NCBI GenBank assembly: GCA_020432595.1
Contig: JAGQGA010000244.1
Span: forward strand, 1 to 7,719
Length of the DNA stretch: 7,719 nt
Direction of reading: 5' to 3'
Origin: Anaerolineales bacterium
GTDB lineage: Bacteria; Chloroflexota; Anaerolineae; Promineifilales; Promineifilaceae
Below, piece after piece: positions 6,832-7,719 of this stretch; the first letter of the stretch is position 1; every line of letters begins with the position of its first letter. The notes under the pieces are model-generated. The model worked only from the letters and a program-made list of their open reading frames with translations, did not search any database and was not told where the DNA came from. Both the position numbers and the translations under genes were made by a program.

Positions 6832-6864
6832 ACGTTCAACTTCTCGGAAGAAGTTGAACGTCTA
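6829..6864. repeat. Hairpin repeat copy 2 (16-bp perfect arms), overlapping the ATPase stop codon
   Basis: The left arm TAGACGTTCAACTTCT (6829-6844) and right arm AGAAGTTGAACGTCTA (6849-6864) are exact reverse complements around CGGA. The TAG stop codon of the ATPase gene forms the base of the left arm. The stem ends against the AGGT ribosome-binding site of the next gene (6864-6867). Compared with copy 1, one A-T pair is replaced by C-G on both arms. No T-tract follows, so it is not a canonical intrinsic terminator. Confidence 0.9.
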
Positions 6865-6872
6865 GGTAAATT

Positions 6873-7719
6873 ATGCAACTAACGGGCAAGCAACAAGACG
6901 CGATGATGGCTGGGGAAACCAGCTTTTTGTTGGGGCCGGCCGGAACGGGAAAAACGGCAGTTCTCCAACACCGCCTTCTTCGCCTCCTGCGTGAAGGGGA
7001 ACTCGCCTACACTATCCTCGTTTTGGTCGCCGAGCTAGAGCAGCAGCAAGCCTTCTACGATGCCATTCACCAATCCGATTTGGGAGCCTATGCCGACCTG
7101 AAAGTGACCACCTACAACGCCATGGCGCAGGAAATGGTGACGCTGTTTTGGCCGCTGGTGGCGCGGCCGGCCGGTTTCTCCCGCCCCTTCCAGCCCCCCA
7201 CCATCCTCAGCTACGACCTAGCCCAGCTGCTGATGTGGCACACCATCACCCCCATGCTGGAAGAAGGGGGCTTTAGCGACCTACGGCTGCGCCCCCAGCA
7301 AATCGTCAGCCAACTGCTCGACACGCTCAACCGCGCCGCGCTTAACGGGCTATCACTGGACGAAGCGATTTCGCGGCAGCAAACGGCGTGGGCGGGCGAC
7401 CCCAAACATATTCGCCATTTGGCCGAGGCCGCCGACGCCGCCCGCCGTTTTCGCGCTACCTGCCTGGAACACAGCCTGCTCGATTTGTCGCTGGTGGTGG
7501 AGGTGTTTGATACCCAGCTTGTGCGCCACCCTGAATTCCAGAAATATTTTAGCGAACGGTTTCGCCACCTGATTATTGACAACGTGGAGGAGCAAACCCC
7601 GGCCGGGCAGAATTTTATCACCCATCTGATGGATGTGACGGAAACAACGGCGCTGGCATATGATGCCGGTGGCGGCTACAAGCGGTTTTTGGCGGCGGAT
7701 CCGACGGGGGCGCGGCTGT
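6873..7719 (+). CDS. UvrD/RecB-like superfamily 1 helicase-type protein (partial, N-terminal 282 codons)
   Basis: The frame is open from ATG at 6873 to the window end. The N-terminus follows the UvrD/RecB plan: a Q-motif-like MQLTGKQQDAM; Walker A G21-PAGTGKT28; motif Ia-like ILVLV (48-52); motif Ib-like VTTYNAMAQEMV (78-89); an alpha-helical 1B-type insertion; and a Walker B region FRHLIIDNVEEQTPAGQ with D236. In active family members the last reads DExQD; here it is D-N-V-E-E, so the catalytic Glu is Asn. The segment expected to be motif III (GDxxQSIYxFRGA) reads YDAGGGYKRFLAAD, with no Gln. This suggests a helicase-like subunit with weakened or lost motor activity, similar in idea to AddB, which keeps Walker A but has lost other helicase motifs. 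A C-terminal nuclease domain, if present, is outside the window. AGGT five bases before the ATG serves as the ribosome-binding site. The family-level call is good; the exact type is uncertain. Confidence 0.8.
   Translation, partial: MQLTGKQQDAMMAGETSFLLGPAGTGKTAVLQHRLLRLLREGELAYTILVLVAELEQQQAFYDAIHQSDLGAYADLKVTTYNAMAQEMVTLFWPLVARPAGFSRPFQPPTILSYDLAQLLMWHTITPMLEEGGFSDLRLRPQQIVSQLLDTLNRAALNGLSLDEAISRQQTAWAGDPKHIRHLAEAADAARRFRATCLEHSLLDLSLVVEVFDTQLVRHPEFQKYFSERFRHLIIDNVEEQTPAGQNFITHLMDVTETTALAYDAGGGYKRFLAADPTGARL

Overview
The window looks like bacterial chromosome, most likely from a Chloroflexota (Anaerolineae-like) genome. That placement is inference. It rests on the GC-rich coding style, the dense palindrome AACGGCCGTT, and membrane proteins that join an extracytoplasmic VWA module to a cytoplasmic FHA domain. 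No rRNA, tRNA, CRISPR array or recognisable transposase was seen.

Layout. (1) Positions 1-1223, minus strand: the first 407 codons of nusA (transcription elongation, termination and antitermination factor), with its C-terminus outside the window. (2) Positions 1224-1454: a regulatory gap. On the minus strand it holds a near-consensus promoter, an intrinsic terminator about 30 bp downstream of that promoter, and a second extended -10 promoter close to nusA. (3) Positions 1455-5258: two divergent, paralogous genes for signal peptide-VWA-beta domain-TM-FHA proteins. They are separated by only 60 bp, in which the two predicted -10 boxes lie on the same bases. (4) Positions 5359-6831, plus strand: an ATPase_2-type P-loop ATPase with a winged helix and a C-terminal DUF234/PD-(D/E)xK-like region. 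A long perfect hairpin of one shared family lies on each side of it. (5) From 6873 off the right edge, plus strand: the N-terminal 282 codons of a UvrD/RecB-like superfamily 1 helicase-type protein whose Walker B and motif III regions look degenerate.

How the parts relate. The two VWA-FHA proteins probably act at the cytoplasmic membrane. The VWA part faces out and the FHA part, which reads phosphothreonine, faces in, so they plausibly belong to a Ser/Thr-kinase signalling circuit or a surface assembly. Their shared promoter region suggests linked or mutually exclusive expression. nusA is separated from its upstream neighbour by a terminator, so it is not in the usual rimP-nusA arrangement here. 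The ATPase-nuclease-like gene is visibly less GC-rich, lacks the palindrome and sits between hairpin repeats, so it looks like an accessory insertion. The UvrD-like gene follows it directly, and both could take part in nucleic-acid processing or defence.

Both nusA and the helicase-like gene run off the window edges and were read by direct translation; the frames are open throughout. The most notable non-coding signals are ten exact copies of AACGGCCGTT, all inside genes; the two hairpins around the ATPase gene, which differ by a compensatory base-pair change; and the short promoter-terminator unit ahead of nusA.
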